From Acidobacteriota bacterium (GTDB lineage: Bacteria > Acidobacteriota > Terriglobia > Terriglobales > Acidobacteriaceae), in contig JAFDVQ010000005.1 in the NCBI GenBank assembly GCA_018268915.1, positions 574,641 to 638,640 of the forward strand: 64,000 nucleotides of DNA, written 5' to 3'. Below, in pieces: positions 7,814 through 16,990 of this stretch. Each line of letters starts with the position of its first letter. Within the stretch, counting starts at the first letter, position 1. The notes beneath the pieces were generated by a model, which did not search any database, was not told the origin of the DNA, and was given only the letters and a program-made list of their open reading frames with translations. Position numbers and translations under genes: made by a program.

Positions 7814-10800
7814 CTAGAACATCAACTTCAGCGCGAACTGGAACACGCGAGGTTCACGAGCACCCGTAATTACGCCAAAGGCTGTTGGACCGCCATGATA
7901 GTCGGAACTCGGTCCGTAGAAATTAGGGTGGTTGAACACATTGAATGACTCCGCCCGGAACATCAGTTGAGTCCGCTCCTTCACCAACGGGAAGGTCTTC
8001 ATAACCGCTGGATCGAAGTGAATCCAAGCAGGAGTACGGTAGGAGTTCCGCCCAGAGTTGCCGTAGGTTCCCTCGGCGTTATCCGTGAAGGCGGCATAGT
8101 TGAGTCTGCGGAGCTTCGTAGATCCGGCCGTAGGTGATACTCCCGGCACCACATCAGCCAGATCGTGTCCATTGCCCGTCAAAGAATGATCGCCCGAATC
8201 CGTGACCGAAAACGGAAAGCCTGCATCTGCTGCGATTAGACCGCTAACTGACCAAGATCCGGCCACCGTCCGCATTAGCCCGCTATGACCTTTCAGAGAT
8301 GGTGAATTCCAGATCAGCGTAGAACGGAAAGTGTGGTTCTGATCGAAGTCGCAGCGCCCGTGCAACAGACGAGAGTCCGACCCATTCGCAGTGACACCGC
8401 CCGAGGTAGCGGGTTGTGATCCGTCATCGAGGCATTTCGACCAGGTATAGCCGGCAGATAGATCGAGGCCGCCCTTTGTCCGATGCTGGTACGACGCGTC
8501 CATACCGTTGTACTGTCCAGTCGAGTCGCTTCTTACGACAGCAATCCTCTCCAAACCCTCTGAGAAATACGGCCGCCGCTGATTCTCGTTGCCTGTAGTA
8601 GCCCCTGGGCCATAGACGGGCAAGTTGACGTCGTAAGTCTGACCAACGTGGATGCTCTGAGTGCCGGCATAGACCAACTCAAAACTGTCTGATGCGGTGA
8701 ATGCTTTCTGCAGGGACAGCGTCCATTGCTCGGTGTAAGCAGGCTGGAAGTTCTTGTCAATCCCCGATGCATTAAATCCTGGACCACTCGGTGGAACGGG
8801 AAAAGTTACATCCTTGGCCGGCACGTAGTTTGCATTGTGGAATCCATCAGCAAATGGATCGGCCAGTCCGTTGGAGCCCCACGGATTGTCGATTGACTGG
8901 AACGGGTTCACTTCGAAAAAGCTGCGCACGAACGGCGGTGATGAGAATCCGACCAGGCTCTGCAATTGCGCCTGAGTCGTGTACATACCCCAGCCAGCTC
9001 GCAAGGCCGAAGTTCCCTTCTGATCCAGCTTGTACGCCAAACCAAAGCGAGGCTGCACCATCCCGTACTTCGTTGTGGTACCTGCAGTGTTGCAGCCAGA
9101 GTCGCCGGGATAGATAAGTCCCAGTGGAGCATTGGTAAACACGGTCGACTGCTGACCTGGATTCCAGCAGTTGATGTGATTATGAGCCGGAGTGAATGGG
9201 AAGAAAGGATCCCAGCGAAGGCCAGCCGTGAGAGTCAGTCGAGAGGATGCAGGGTATTTGTCTTCTGCAAAAAGGCCAAAGAGTTTTCCATTCACGTGAG
9301 AATAGATGCCGTCGGCCTGGACGAATACCAACGGAGCTCCCAGGATGAAGTCGGCATAGGCATAATCGGTCACTGTCGGGAAGAAGAATGAGCTTAGAAA
9401 GCCAATGTATTCGGCAGCTGCTTGCTGTCCAGAATCATTTGCTTCGTCCATGCTCACTGCGCGGAAATTTGCCCCAAACGAAAGTTCATGTTTGCCGGTT
9501 GGGTGCAGCACGTTCAGGTTGTAATCCCAGCTGTTACGCGGAAACCGTGAGGTGGCTCCTCCGCCAAAAACCAGGAAGTTCCCAGAAAACAGCACGAAGG
9601 TCGGCATTGTGGGGCTGACGCCTGCGCTTACGTTTATTGCTCCGAGATCAGGCAGAGTGAGATTGCTCAGGGTCGGCGTGTTGTAATTCTTAATTCGCAC
9701 CCGAAGCGCGGACGCCTGAGTATCCACGATCCAGCTTCCCGACTTCGAACTCCAGGTATCCCCGATTGCGACCGTCTCCCAAGATTTCTTGTTGCCTTGG
9801 GTCGCTGTCAAAACATTGTTGTTCACCATGTCGTTGGCCGGAGCAGAGACGTAGTCGCCGAAATACCGAGCGAATAGTCGATGCTGGCCCAAGTAGTAGT
9901 CCAACCGAAGTACGCCTTGCGGTTCGCTATATCGGCCCGGATTCACCCCGTTATAGAAGTTCTTGACGTTGGTGCCGGGAGTGTACGCATTTGGCGCTGG
10001 CAAGTATTTCAGCGCGTTTTTGGTCACCGTTGCCATGGGCAGCGTTATGGACCCGCCGTCGTACGTAGGCATAATTCCTTGTTGTTCCTCGGCGGTTCCC
10101 ACAAACATGTTTACGATCTGTGGCTCTCTCTGAATGAAGTTCTGGTAAGAACCGAAGATGAAGAACTTATCCTTCAGAATTGGACCACCGGCGGCAAAAC
10201 CGAACTGGTTGAATTTCAATGTGTCCGGGCTCGGTGAGAAGTAGTTCCGCGCATTGAAGAAGCCGTTTCGGAGGAACTCAAAGGCAGAACCATGGATCTG
10301 ATTGGTGCCTGACTTTGTCACGATGTTGACGGCACCTCCGGGTGCCGACACATAGCCCGACCCATAGGAACCCGTTACTACAGAGAACTCCTGCGTGGCA
10401 TCCGGGTTTGGGAATACACCGCCATTCAGATTGAACGGATCCACGTTTCCGGCGCCATCAAGCGAGAAGTACGTTCCGCCAGGCCGGACACCGTGGGTAG
10501 TCGGAGCGCTCTCAGCATCAAGAGTCGCATCCCCCTCTTTGACCGAGCTGTTTGCGGCCGAGCTTAACGGAGCGACCAACGCATCGCTCGTTCCCGGAAC
10601 TGTGTACATCAGCTGAGCTGTGTTGCGCGCATTGAGCGGGATGTTGGCCACGGTTTCGCTTTCCACGGTGTCCTGAATTGTGCTAGTTGTGCTGTCAACT
10701 GCCGGAGCCTCGCCGGTGACCACGACATGTTCGCTCGTGGCGCCCACCGTGAGCTCAATCTGCAGGGTTGCAACCTGTCCAACTGTCAGAACAATCCCAC

Positions 10801-11131
10801 TTCGGCTGAATGTCTCGAACCCCTCTCTGGTGACCTTCACTATATAGGGTCCCAGCGGGAGCACTGGGAAATTGAACGAGCCGTCCCGTCCAGACACTGT
10901 CTCAGTAGTGAAATTTGTCTGATTTTGAGTGGCGATGATCCTCGCACCTGGAACGAGAGCGCCGGAGCTGTCCAGCACCGTCCCGTTCATGGATGCAGTC
11001 GACACCTGTGATTGCATGGGGCTTACCACGCAAAAGGTCAGTATGCCCAAAAATAGAAAGAGGGCGACCTTGCTTACACGCACCGTGCGCAGTCCCAGCA
11101 AAACGGTTGCCAATGAGTGAAACGTCTTCAT
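7814..11131 (-). CDS. TonB-dependent receptor with carboxypeptidase-regulatory-like N-terminal domain
   Basis: ATG 11131 follows GGAGG with a 6-base spacer; an ATG at 11179 in the same frame lacks a site. The 1105-residue product has a signal peptide (KVALFLFLGILTFCVVSPM). A ~90-residue CarboxypepD_reg-like beta-sandwich follows (MNGTVLDSSGALVPGARI to LQIELTVGA), then a plug domain and a long beta-barrel ending in Phe (FQFALKLMF). This is the oversized Acidobacteriota type of outer-membrane receptor, presumed to import oligosaccharides, with energy from TonB. It has a TTGACA-N18-TATAGT promoter with a TetR-type operator just downstream (11193-11248), so it is likely induced when the regulator at 11448-12122 releases DNA. 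Confidence 0.93.
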   Translation of the reverse strand: MKTFHSLATVLLGLRTVRVSKVALFLFLGILTFCVVSPMQSQVSTASMNGTVLDSSGALVPGARIIATQNQTNFTTETVSGRDGSFNFPVLPLGPYIVKVTREGFETFSRSGIVLTVGQVATLQIELTVGATSEHVVVTGEAPAVDSTTSTIQDTVESETVANIPLNARNTAQLMYTVPGTSDALVAPLSSAANSSVKEGDATLDAESAPTTHGVRPGGTYFSLDGAGNVDPFNLNGGVFPNPDATQEFSVVTGSYGSGYVSAPGGAVNIVTKSGTNQIHGSAFEFLRNGFFNARNYFSPSPDTLKFNQFGFAAGGPILKDKFFIFGSYQNFIQREPQIVNMFVGTAEEQQGIMPTYDGGSITLPMATVTKNALKYLPAPNAYTPGTNVKNFYNGVNPGRYSEPQGVLRLDYYLGQHRLFARYFGDYVSAPANDMVNNNVLTATQGNKKSWETVAIGDTWSSKSGSWIVDTQASALRVRIKNYNTPTLSNLTLPDLGAINVSAGVSPTMPTFVLFSGNFLVFGGGATSRFPRNSWDYNLNVLHPTGKHELSFGANFRAVSMDEANDSGQQAAAEYIGFLSSFFFPTVTDYAYADFILGAPLVFVQADGIYSHVNGKLFGLFAEDKYPASSRLTLTAGLRWDPFFPFTPAHNHINCWNPGQQSTVFTNAPLGLIYPGDSGCNTAGTTTKYGMVQPRFGLAYKLDQKGTSALRAGWGMYTTQAQLQSLVGFSSPPFVRSFFEVNPFQSIDNPWGSNGLADPFADGFHNANYVPAKDVTFPVPPSGPGFNASGIDKNFQPAYTEQWTLSLQKAFTASDSFELVYAGTQSIHVGQTYDVNLPVYGPGATTGNENQRRPYFSEGLERIAVVRSDSTGQYNGMDASYQHRTKGGLDLSAGYTWSKCLDDGSQPATSGGVTANGSDSRLLHGRCDFDQNHTFRSTLIWNSPSLKGHSGLMRTVAGSWSVSGLIAADAGFPFSVTDSGDHSLTGNGHDLADVVPGVSPTAGSTKLRRLNYAAFTDNAEGTYGNSGRNSYRTPAWIHFDPAVMKTFPLVKERTQLMFRAESFNVFNHPNFYGPSSDYHGGPTAFGVITGAREPRVFQFALKLMF

Positions 11132-11192
11132 CTCTGCCTCCATATGCGCGAAGATCTTCGACGGGCAGTTCCGTGTCATAGATGGTCTGTTA

Positions 11193-11248
11193 TGACATGT
11201 TATGCCATTTGGCAGAGAACTATAGACGACACTTTATGTCATTGTCAA
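11193..11248 (-). promoter_or_regulatory. Promoter and TetR-type operator of the TonB-dependent receptor
   Basis: On the - strand: TTGACA (11248-11243), 18-base spacer, TATAGT (11224-11219), then 11 bases later TGGCATAACATGTCA (11207-11193). The same 15-mer follows the esterase promoter in the same orientation relative to transcription. Its position at or just past the transcription start fits repression by blocking RNA polymerase. The rest of the 315-base gap up to 11447 shows nothing else. Confidence 0.75.
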
Positions 11249-11447
11249 CACCATATGTATCGAGAAAGATTCTATGAGTTTTAGTGACGGCGGGATGAGC
11301 TGTCGGCATCCCCGTCGAGAGAAGAGAAACAGATCGGCTGTTTGGGTGTGCTTGTACGGCCGTCTCCGGAGGCTTACACACGAAACTAAGCGCCGCACCG
11401 GCGGGCTCATCGCAGTCAAGTGTTTGGATTGGGAACCCAGAGGGTTC

Positions 11448-12122
11448 CTAGCGCGTCTCTACTTCGAGCTCTTCTGAATGCTGCTTCCCGTTCTTGCGAG
11501 CGTTTCCCCGCGTCGCCTTCTCGGGATATGGGGAAGAATCAGATACACAGAGCTTGACCAGCTGTCCGAATACATTTCGATGCGCGGCCGCAGGTTCTTT
11601 AAACTCGCCGGCAACCCATGAGTTGACCGCCAGAGAAATACCCATCTGCGTGAGGAATGCGAGCATTCGCGGTTTGAGATGGCGATTGGCTGACCGCTTC
11701 AATCGGGATTCGTATGCATCTCTCAGCCGATCCTCGACCTCTACCAAACCAGTTGCGAATGCCTGCCTGGCTGGACGGTTACGGCGAGTGATGTCCATGA
11801 CCAAGCGAAGCCGAGGTTGCGAAGTAGCAAAGTTCACACCGGCAAGCGACGTTTCACGCACTAATTCCAGAGGCGTAAGTTCTGCCGACGCGGAACTGAG
11901 CGCCGCGACCAGAGCGTCTCCGTAAGAGCCAAGAGCATATCCAAATAGATCGTTTTTGGTCGGGAAATACCGAAACACAGTCCGCAAAGACACTCCTGAA
12001 GCATCCGCGATCTCTTCCATTGTGGCTTCGTTGAAGCCTTTCCGCGCAAACAGTCCCATCGCGGTGTCGTAGATGGTGTCTCTCACTAGTTCGAGTTTGC
12101 GAGTCTTCATGCTCTTCGTCAT
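11448..12122 (-). CDS. TetR-family transcriptional regulator
   Basis: 224 residues from ATG 12122, which follows GGAGAAG by 8 bases; a longer frame from 12173 would overlap the operator region. An N-terminal TetR helix-turn-helix lies at about residues 12-60 (MEEIADASGVSLRTVFRYFP). The C-terminal part is all helical and presumably binds ligand, ending in a basic tail. It sits between the receptor (same strand) and the divergent esterase/glycosidase genes. Copies of one operator occur in front of all three transcription units, so it is probably an autoregulated repressor of this locus; the ligand (a phenolic or sugar released by the enzymes) is inference. Confidence 0.9.
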   Translation of the reverse strand: MTKSMKTRKLELVRDTIYDTAMGLFARKGFNEATMEEIADASGVSLRTVFRYFPTKNDLFGYALGSYGDALVAALSSASAELTPLELVRETSLAGVNFATSQPRLRLVMDITRRNRPARQAFATGLVEVEDRLRDAYESRLKRSANRHLKPRMLAFLTQMGISLAVNSWVAGEFKEPAAAHRNVFGQLVKLCVSDSSPYPEKATRGNARKNGKQHSEELEVETR

Positions 12123-12176
12123 GTGATTCACTTCTCCGCTACAATCGTCAGACACAATATACACCAATGCCATACA

Positions 12177-12191
12177 TTGCAGGTTATGCCA
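12177..12191 (-). promoter_or_regulatory. Probable autoregulatory operator of the TetR gene
   Basis: On the - strand the sequence TGGCATAACCTGCAA matches the perfect operator TGGCATAACATGTCA at 12 of 15 positions and lies 55-69 bases before the tetR start. A second half-site (TATGGCAT) follows directly. Confidence 0.55.
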
Positions 12192-12301
12192 TTCGTACTC
12201 CGGGCATCAATGGTGGCCAACAGTGCTAAATGAGTCATGTAATGCCTGCCTAGAGTTCTCCGTTTAATCCCCAAGCAGCAATCAGATTTCTACATGACGT
12301 G

Positions 12302-12355
12302 TTGACAATTGCACGTTATGCCGTTTATCGTTCCTGCATTTGGCATAACATGTCA
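12302..12355 (+). promoter_or_regulatory. Promoter and TetR-type operator of the esterase/glycosidase cluster
   Basis: TTGACA (12302-12307), 18-base spacer, TATCGT (12326-12331), then 9 bases later TGGCATAACATGTCA (12341-12355), identical over 15 bases to the operator of the TonB-dependent receptor. The spacer itself carries another partial site (GTTATGCC, 12315-12322). Confidence 0.75.
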
Positions 12356-12416
12356 TTTTTCGCCGATTATGCCGTCGAGCTATTGGGTTTCCAGATCAGA
12401 AGGAGCTACAGAGACA

Positions 12417-14210
12417 ATGAGGACCCGGTTCATCAAGCGCGTTCTTTGTTGGGCAATCTTCGCATTTGTCGCAATTTCCGGTATCGCTCGCGCATACGGT
12501 GCGGACCAGCCGGAGAGCGCAAGGCTGACTTCTGTTTGCACGCCCGATGTGTTGTCTTCTGTAGCTTCCAGCGTAGCCGGTGGGATTGTCGTGAAGAAGG
12601 TTCAGAACGGGCCTCAGCTACCAGGAGGCGTCAAGCTGACTGCCGCTAAGGGCAAGGTGCAGGCGTATTGCCAGGTGACGGGAAGCTATGTCACCAATCC
12701 CAAGACAGGCAAGACAGCGAACTTCATCGCAACCTTTCCTGAAAAATGGAACGAAAAGTACCTGCAACTTGGATGTTCAGGTGTCTGTGGCTACCTGCTA
12801 ATGAACGACCCTGCAACTCCGCCAATCATCATCACTGCGCAGGGCTATCCGGGACAGCTGATGGAGAAAGGCTACGCCATCTTCGGTAACGATCTAGGGC
12901 ATATCGTGGATAGCCCTGCTTCCCAAAGCTCTGAATGGATGAAGTCGCCAGACGGCAGCCTCGATGAAGATGCACTCACGGACTATCTGTACCGAGCGGA
13001 CCGCGTCATGGCCGATGTTGGAAAAGCATTCACGCGTGCCTTCTATGACCGCGAATCGGGCTCTCGAGCTGAAATCGGCAAATCGTACTTCATGGGCTGT
13101 TCGCAGGGAGGCCGCGAGGCGCTGGTCGCGGCAACCCACTTCCCTGAGCAATTTGATGGAATCATTGCCGGTTCGCCGGCTTCCGATCTTGGAGGCCTCA
13201 TCTGGTCCAGCACTGCCCGCGGCTTGCTGGCTCAACAACCGGGAGTCGCGAAGCTCACTCCGGGCCAAGTCGCGATGCTGAAGGATCGAATTGTATCCAG
13301 GTGCGACGAACTCGACGGCGTCAAGGACGGTCTGATCCAGAATCCAGCGGCTTGTGAGTTTCATCCCACCCGCGACGTGCCTATCTGTCAGGATGGAAAT
13401 GCTGGCGACACGTGTCTCACGACAGTCCAAGCAGAGATCGTAAGCACGTTTCTGTCCGGAGTGACCGATGAAGCAGGTCGCGAGCTTCAGCCAGGATATG
13501 CAGTCGGCGAGCCAGGCGAAGGTTGGGTCAATCCCATCCCCGCGTCGGTGCCTTTGGAAGAACCTCAACGATTCGTCATCGGCAAGGCATTTGATGGCAA
13601 ATGGCTTTCGAAAACGCAGGTCGGAGGACCCGGCAAGATCGATTCTCTGCATATTGTGTTGAACGCCGCAGCCTACCGAAAATATGCCGAGATCATGCGG
13701 GAAGGTACCGTTGAGCCCACAGACTTCGCCAAGACGCTCAAGTGGAAGGGGAAGCTGCTCTGGTACCACAACCTAAGCGACGAGGCTCTCACTCCATATA
13801 TGTCTGTAAACCGGTACAAAAAAGTGGCTCAACTCAACGGCGGCTATGCCAAAGTGCAGAAGAACATCCGACTCTTCGGTCTGCCTGGCACCAATCACTG
13901 CGGAATGAGCGGAAATGCCCCCACAAATTTCGACGCAATTGGCACGTTGGAGAATTGGGTTGAAAATGGCTCTGCTCCTGATGCCATTTCGGCACGTCAA
14001 AATGATCCCGCAATCTCGAACGTAATCATGGGAAAGATCGACTGGTCGAAGTCACCTGTGCGAACCATGCCCCTCTGCAAATTCCCTGAGATGGCGAACT
14101 ATAAAGGAAACGGCGATATCAAGGACGGAGCAAATTGGGAATGCCGCGGCACCGATACGAGAATGCTCAAGGTAGGAGTATCGGGTCGGGAAGCAGGGGT
14201 TATCGAGTAG
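12417..14210 (+). CDS. Secreted tannase/feruloyl esterase family protein
   Basis: ATG 12417 follows AAGGAG (11-base spacer), and the first ~28 residues are a signal peptide ending ARAYG. The 597-residue protein has the family's nucleophile elbow GCSQGG (Ser229), flanking Cys residues (a CS-D-HC-type pair: Cys228 and the Cys of GTNHCGMSG) and the C-terminal catalytic histidine in that motif, with the expected acidic residue between. Family members release ferulic or gallic acid from plant polysaccharide or tannin esters. As the first gene downstream of the operator-bearing promoter, it probably makes esterified hemicellulose or pectin accessible to the GH43 and GH42 enzymes that follow. Confidence 0.9.
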   Translation: MRTRFIKRVLCWAIFAFVAISGIARAYGADQPESARLTSVCTPDVLSSVASSVAGGIVVKKVQNGPQLPGGVKLTAAKGKVQAYCQVTGSYVTNPKTGKTANFIATFPEKWNEKYLQLGCSGVCGYLLMNDPATPPIIITAQGYPGQLMEKGYAIFGNDLGHIVDSPASQSSEWMKSPDGSLDEDALTDYLYRADRVMADVGKAFTRAFYDRESGSRAEIGKSYFMGCSQGGREALVAATHFPEQFDGIIAGSPASDLGGLIWSSTARGLLAQQPGVAKLTPGQVAMLKDRIVSRCDELDGVKDGLIQNPAACEFHPTRDVPICQDGNAGDTCLTTVQAEIVSTFLSGVTDEAGRELQPGYAVGEPGEGWVNPIPASVPLEEPQRFVIGKAFDGKWLSKTQVGGPGKIDSLHIVLNAAAYRKYAEIMREGTVEPTDFAKTLKWKGKLLWYHNLSDEALTPYMSVNRYKKVAQLNGGYAKVQKNIRLFGLPGTNHCGMSGNAPTNFDAIGTLENWVENGSAPDAISARQNDPAISNVIMGKIDWSKSPVRTMPLCKFPEMANYKGNGDIKDGANWECRGTDTRMLKVGVSGREAGVIE

Positions 14211-14270
14211 CTGATGCAATCAATGACATTTGATGAAAGAAAGGCGTCCGCGGCCGCCGGAGGAGATCTC

Positions 14271-16454
14271 GTGGTGAGTTTCAATCTTAACGACTATGCA
14301 TTCTCGATGCCGGCAGCCCCGGAGTCGCCATCAAGACCCCGAAAAGTCTGGTCGATAAGCGCGAGCCGTCTGTTGGCAGTTGTGGCTCTCGCTGTGACGG
14401 CACCGATGTTCGCCGCGACCTGCCCCACGAACGGGAAGCCATCCTTCGGCGCCGAGCCTCAACTCCTCGTCGATGCGACTTGTGAGGATCCCGGATTCAA
14501 CGAGCGCAACTTCGAAATCGACAAAGTGACCCAGTCCACTTTAACGGCAAAAGGTACAGGCCAGCAGATTCCTTACACTCAGGTCGACGGCCACTTCAAT
14601 CCGACCCAAACGCAAGCCTCATTACCTACTGGTGTCGGTAGCAGCCCGACAACAGTGCGCCATGGCGCTACATGGCTCTTCCCTGCAAAGCAGTTCTGGC
14701 AGAACCGTTTCTTCGAGGCGGTGTACCCGCTGGCGGCAAGTCAAAGCTACATCGGCGATCCAACGTTCGAGTTCACTCACGGCGGATACATCGTCAATGT
14801 CAGGCCGGGCAGTCCTAATGTGGGCTACCGCGTAGATGCAGCAGCAGCAAAGCTGGCTAAGGCCTACGCGAACAAGCTCTATGGGAATAGCGCTCGAATT
14901 TTCGGTTACGTCTACGGCATCAGCGGCGGGTCGATACAGACGATGGGCGCTGTCGAAAGCACGACGGGAGTGTGGGACGGTGCAATGCCAACCTCCCTGG
15001 CTACCGATGGACTCAGCATGCATTCCTTCATGTGGGATTCACTCCTGATGATGGCTATTCCGCAATCCCAGAGAGACTCCATCGCCGAAGCAGTTAAGCC
15101 GGGCAGCGGTAAGAACATCTATGAAGGTCTTAACGCTGAGCAACATGCCGTGCTTGACGAGTTCTTGAACGCCGGCTTTGCTCGCCGAGCGTTAGAAGAC
15201 TCGGAGACTTTCCACTTCTTTCTCCCCTTCTATACTGCGGGGGGCTTGGCTGAGGTCGATCCGACGTATGAAGAAGATTTCTGGTCGAAGCCAGGATATG
15301 AGGGAGCAAACCCACCCAGCTTCTTATCGGCGGCGAAGGTCGACGCATTCGCCACCATTACACGCATTGATCGCGATGCGCAGAACTTGCCCACCAGCAT
15401 CGTTCTGGATCCAGTGACTGTCCCGCAGATGGGCTCGGTTGGCGCCGAGGGGCTCCAGTTCTACGTGTACGCGGCGGATGGAAGTACTAGGACGGGTGGG
15501 AATCTCAATGGAGAGTTGAAGGGATCCACGCTGTCGTTAAAAGGGCCAAATGATCCGGCCATGCTCAATGCACTGGTGGTCGGCGGAAAGATCCGCGTCA
15601 ACAATCGCTTCCTCCTCGCTCTTTGTTTCTATCCACGCCACAACATTGTGGCAAACGGAAATCCAGCATACAAGCAATACCTCAACGCTGACGGAACTTC
15701 AAAATATCTCCAGCGCACGGTGGAAGGCTGGAAGTTGAACTCGCTCGGAACGCAAGGCGGCACCCTCGAGACGGGGAAGATTCACTTCAAAACGATCATC
15801 ATGGAAAATCTCCTGGATAACCGCTCGTTCCCGTATACAGCAGATTTCTATCATTCGCAGATTGTGAAGGCCCTGGGACCTGCTCGCGCGGCACAGATGG
15901 TTCGGATCTACTACAACGACAACGCCGAGCACGCAGACCTCTTCGAGGTCAAAGGCAACGAAAACAGCTTCACCGTTGCTTTCGGTGGTATCTGGCTGCA
16001 GGCCCTCGACGACTTGGTGAACTGGGTAGAAAAGGGCGTAGCTCCGGCCGAGTCCACTCACTACCGGGTAGATGACCATAACCAGGTTAGCGCGCCGCGC
16101 GATGCATCCGAGCGTGGAGGCCTCCAGCCCGTCGTTACCCTCACCGTCAATGGTAGCGATCACGCGAAAGTAGGGGCGAACCAACAGATCACGCTGATTG
16201 GGAAGATCGAAGCGCCGCCGAAAATGAGCAAAGTTGTGCAGTACGACTGGTATCTGGGTGACGGCCCCGTGAAGTATGAGGCACCCACTGTGCTCCAGAA
16301 GCCTCAGCCCCTCGTGAATGTCTCACGGAAGGTGAGCTTTCCGAAGCCGGGCACCTACGAAGTTACGCTGCGCGCGACGTCTCAACGAAGTGGCGTTTCC
16401 GACTATTGGACGAACATGCAAAATCTCGCTCGCGTCCAGATCGTCGTAGAGTAG
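14271..16454 (+). CDS. Secreted hydrolase-like protein with C-terminal PKD-type domain
   Basis: GTG 14271 follows GGAGGAG by 5 bases and is preferred over ATG 14214, which has no site. The N-terminus carries a signal peptide (LLAVVALAVTAPMFAA). The ~600-residue central region is not a family I know by name, but has a GISGG elbow inside a YGISGGSIQTMGA segment, like the G-x-S-x-G of alpha/beta hydrolases, and a late HADLFE/GIWLQALDDLVNWVEKG part that parallels the end of the tannase-family esterase next door (GTLENWVENG). The last ~110 residues resemble a PKD beta-sandwich (YDWYLGDGPV, PGTYEVTLRATS). I infer an exported esterase-like enzyme acting with gene 12417-14210. Confidence 0.7.
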   Translation: MVSFNLNDYAFSMPAAPESPSRPRKVWSISASRLLAVVALAVTAPMFAATCPTNGKPSFGAEPQLLVDATCEDPGFNERNFEIDKVTQSTLTAKGTGQQIPYTQVDGHFNPTQTQASLPTGVGSSPTTVRHGATWLFPAKQFWQNRFFEAVYPLAASQSYIGDPTFEFTHGGYIVNVRPGSPNVGYRVDAAAAKLAKAYANKLYGNSARIFGYVYGISGGSIQTMGAVESTTGVWDGAMPTSLATDGLSMHSFMWDSLLMMAIPQSQRDSIAEAVKPGSGKNIYEGLNAEQHAVLDEFLNAGFARRALEDSETFHFFLPFYTAGGLAEVDPTYEEDFWSKPGYEGANPPSFLSAAKVDAFATITRIDRDAQNLPTSIVLDPVTVPQMGSVGAEGLQFYVYAADGSTRTGGNLNGELKGSTLSLKGPNDPAMLNALVVGGKIRVNNRFLLALCFYPRHNIVANGNPAYKQYLNADGTSKYLQRTVEGWKLNSLGTQGGTLETGKIHFKTIIMENLLDNRSFPYTADFYHSQIVKALGPARAAQMVRIYYNDNAEHADLFEVKGNENSFTVAFGGIWLQALDDLVNWVEKGVAPAESTHYRVDDHNQVSAPRDASERGGLQPVVTLTVNGSDHAKVGANQQITLIGKIEAPPKMSKVVQYDWYLGDGPVKYEAPTVLQKPQPLVNVSRKVSFPKPGTYEVTLRATSQRSGVSDYWTNMQNLARVQIVVE

Positions 16455-16575
16455 GACTCTCAAAGACTGCCCGTAAGCATCGGATCTTGACGCTTCCATG
16501 TGCGGAGTGCGGAGGCTAGTAGAGCACCGAGTGCATGCGAAATTGAGAACACATCAACTTGAAAGGTGAATGATC

Positions 16576-16965
16576 ATGAAGAAGCTCATCGCAATGTCCA
16601 CTCTCCTCTTCTCTTCGGCCGTCTTTGCAGCTGGCGCACCCACAATCACTGGCAAATGGCACTTCCAACAGGATGTTGCCGGAAACAAAAGCGAGCAGAA
16701 CTGCGAATTCGTACAGGCTGAGGCAACTCTCACCGGAAGCTGCAAAGGAACCGGCGAAGATGACAAAGATGTACAGATCAAGGGCACAGTGGACGGAAAT
16801 AAGATCACGTTTCAATACGACACAAGCTACAACGGAACTGCGCTGACCATGAAGTATGCGGCGACTCTCGATGATTCGGGCAAGATGGCAGGGACAATTG
16901 TGGTTGACCCCTTTAATGTGAACGGCGAGTTCACAGCTGCTCCGTCTGGTTCAGAGTCAAAGTAG
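16576..16965 (+). CDS. Small exported protein, 129 aa
   Basis: ATG 16576 lies 8 bases after AAAGGTG; ATG 16570 is also possible. A signal peptide (MKKLIAMSTLLFSSAVFAA) precedes a ~110-residue beta-rich domain with repeated GKW, GSCKGTGEDD, GTVDGNKITF and AGTIVVDPF segments, typical of small periplasmic lipocalin-like or streptavidin-like folds of unknown role. It is embedded between the hydrolase-like gene and GH43 and is probably co-transcribed with them. Confidence 0.7.
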   Translation: MKKLIAMSTLLFSSAVFAAGAPTITGKWHFQQDVAGNKSEQNCEFVQAEATLTGSCKGTGEDDKDVQIKGTVDGNKITFQYDTSYNGTALTMKYAATLDDSGKMAGTIVVDPFNVNGEFTAAPSGSESK

Positions 16966-16990
16966 TTCAAGCTGAAGAGAGATACAGTTC

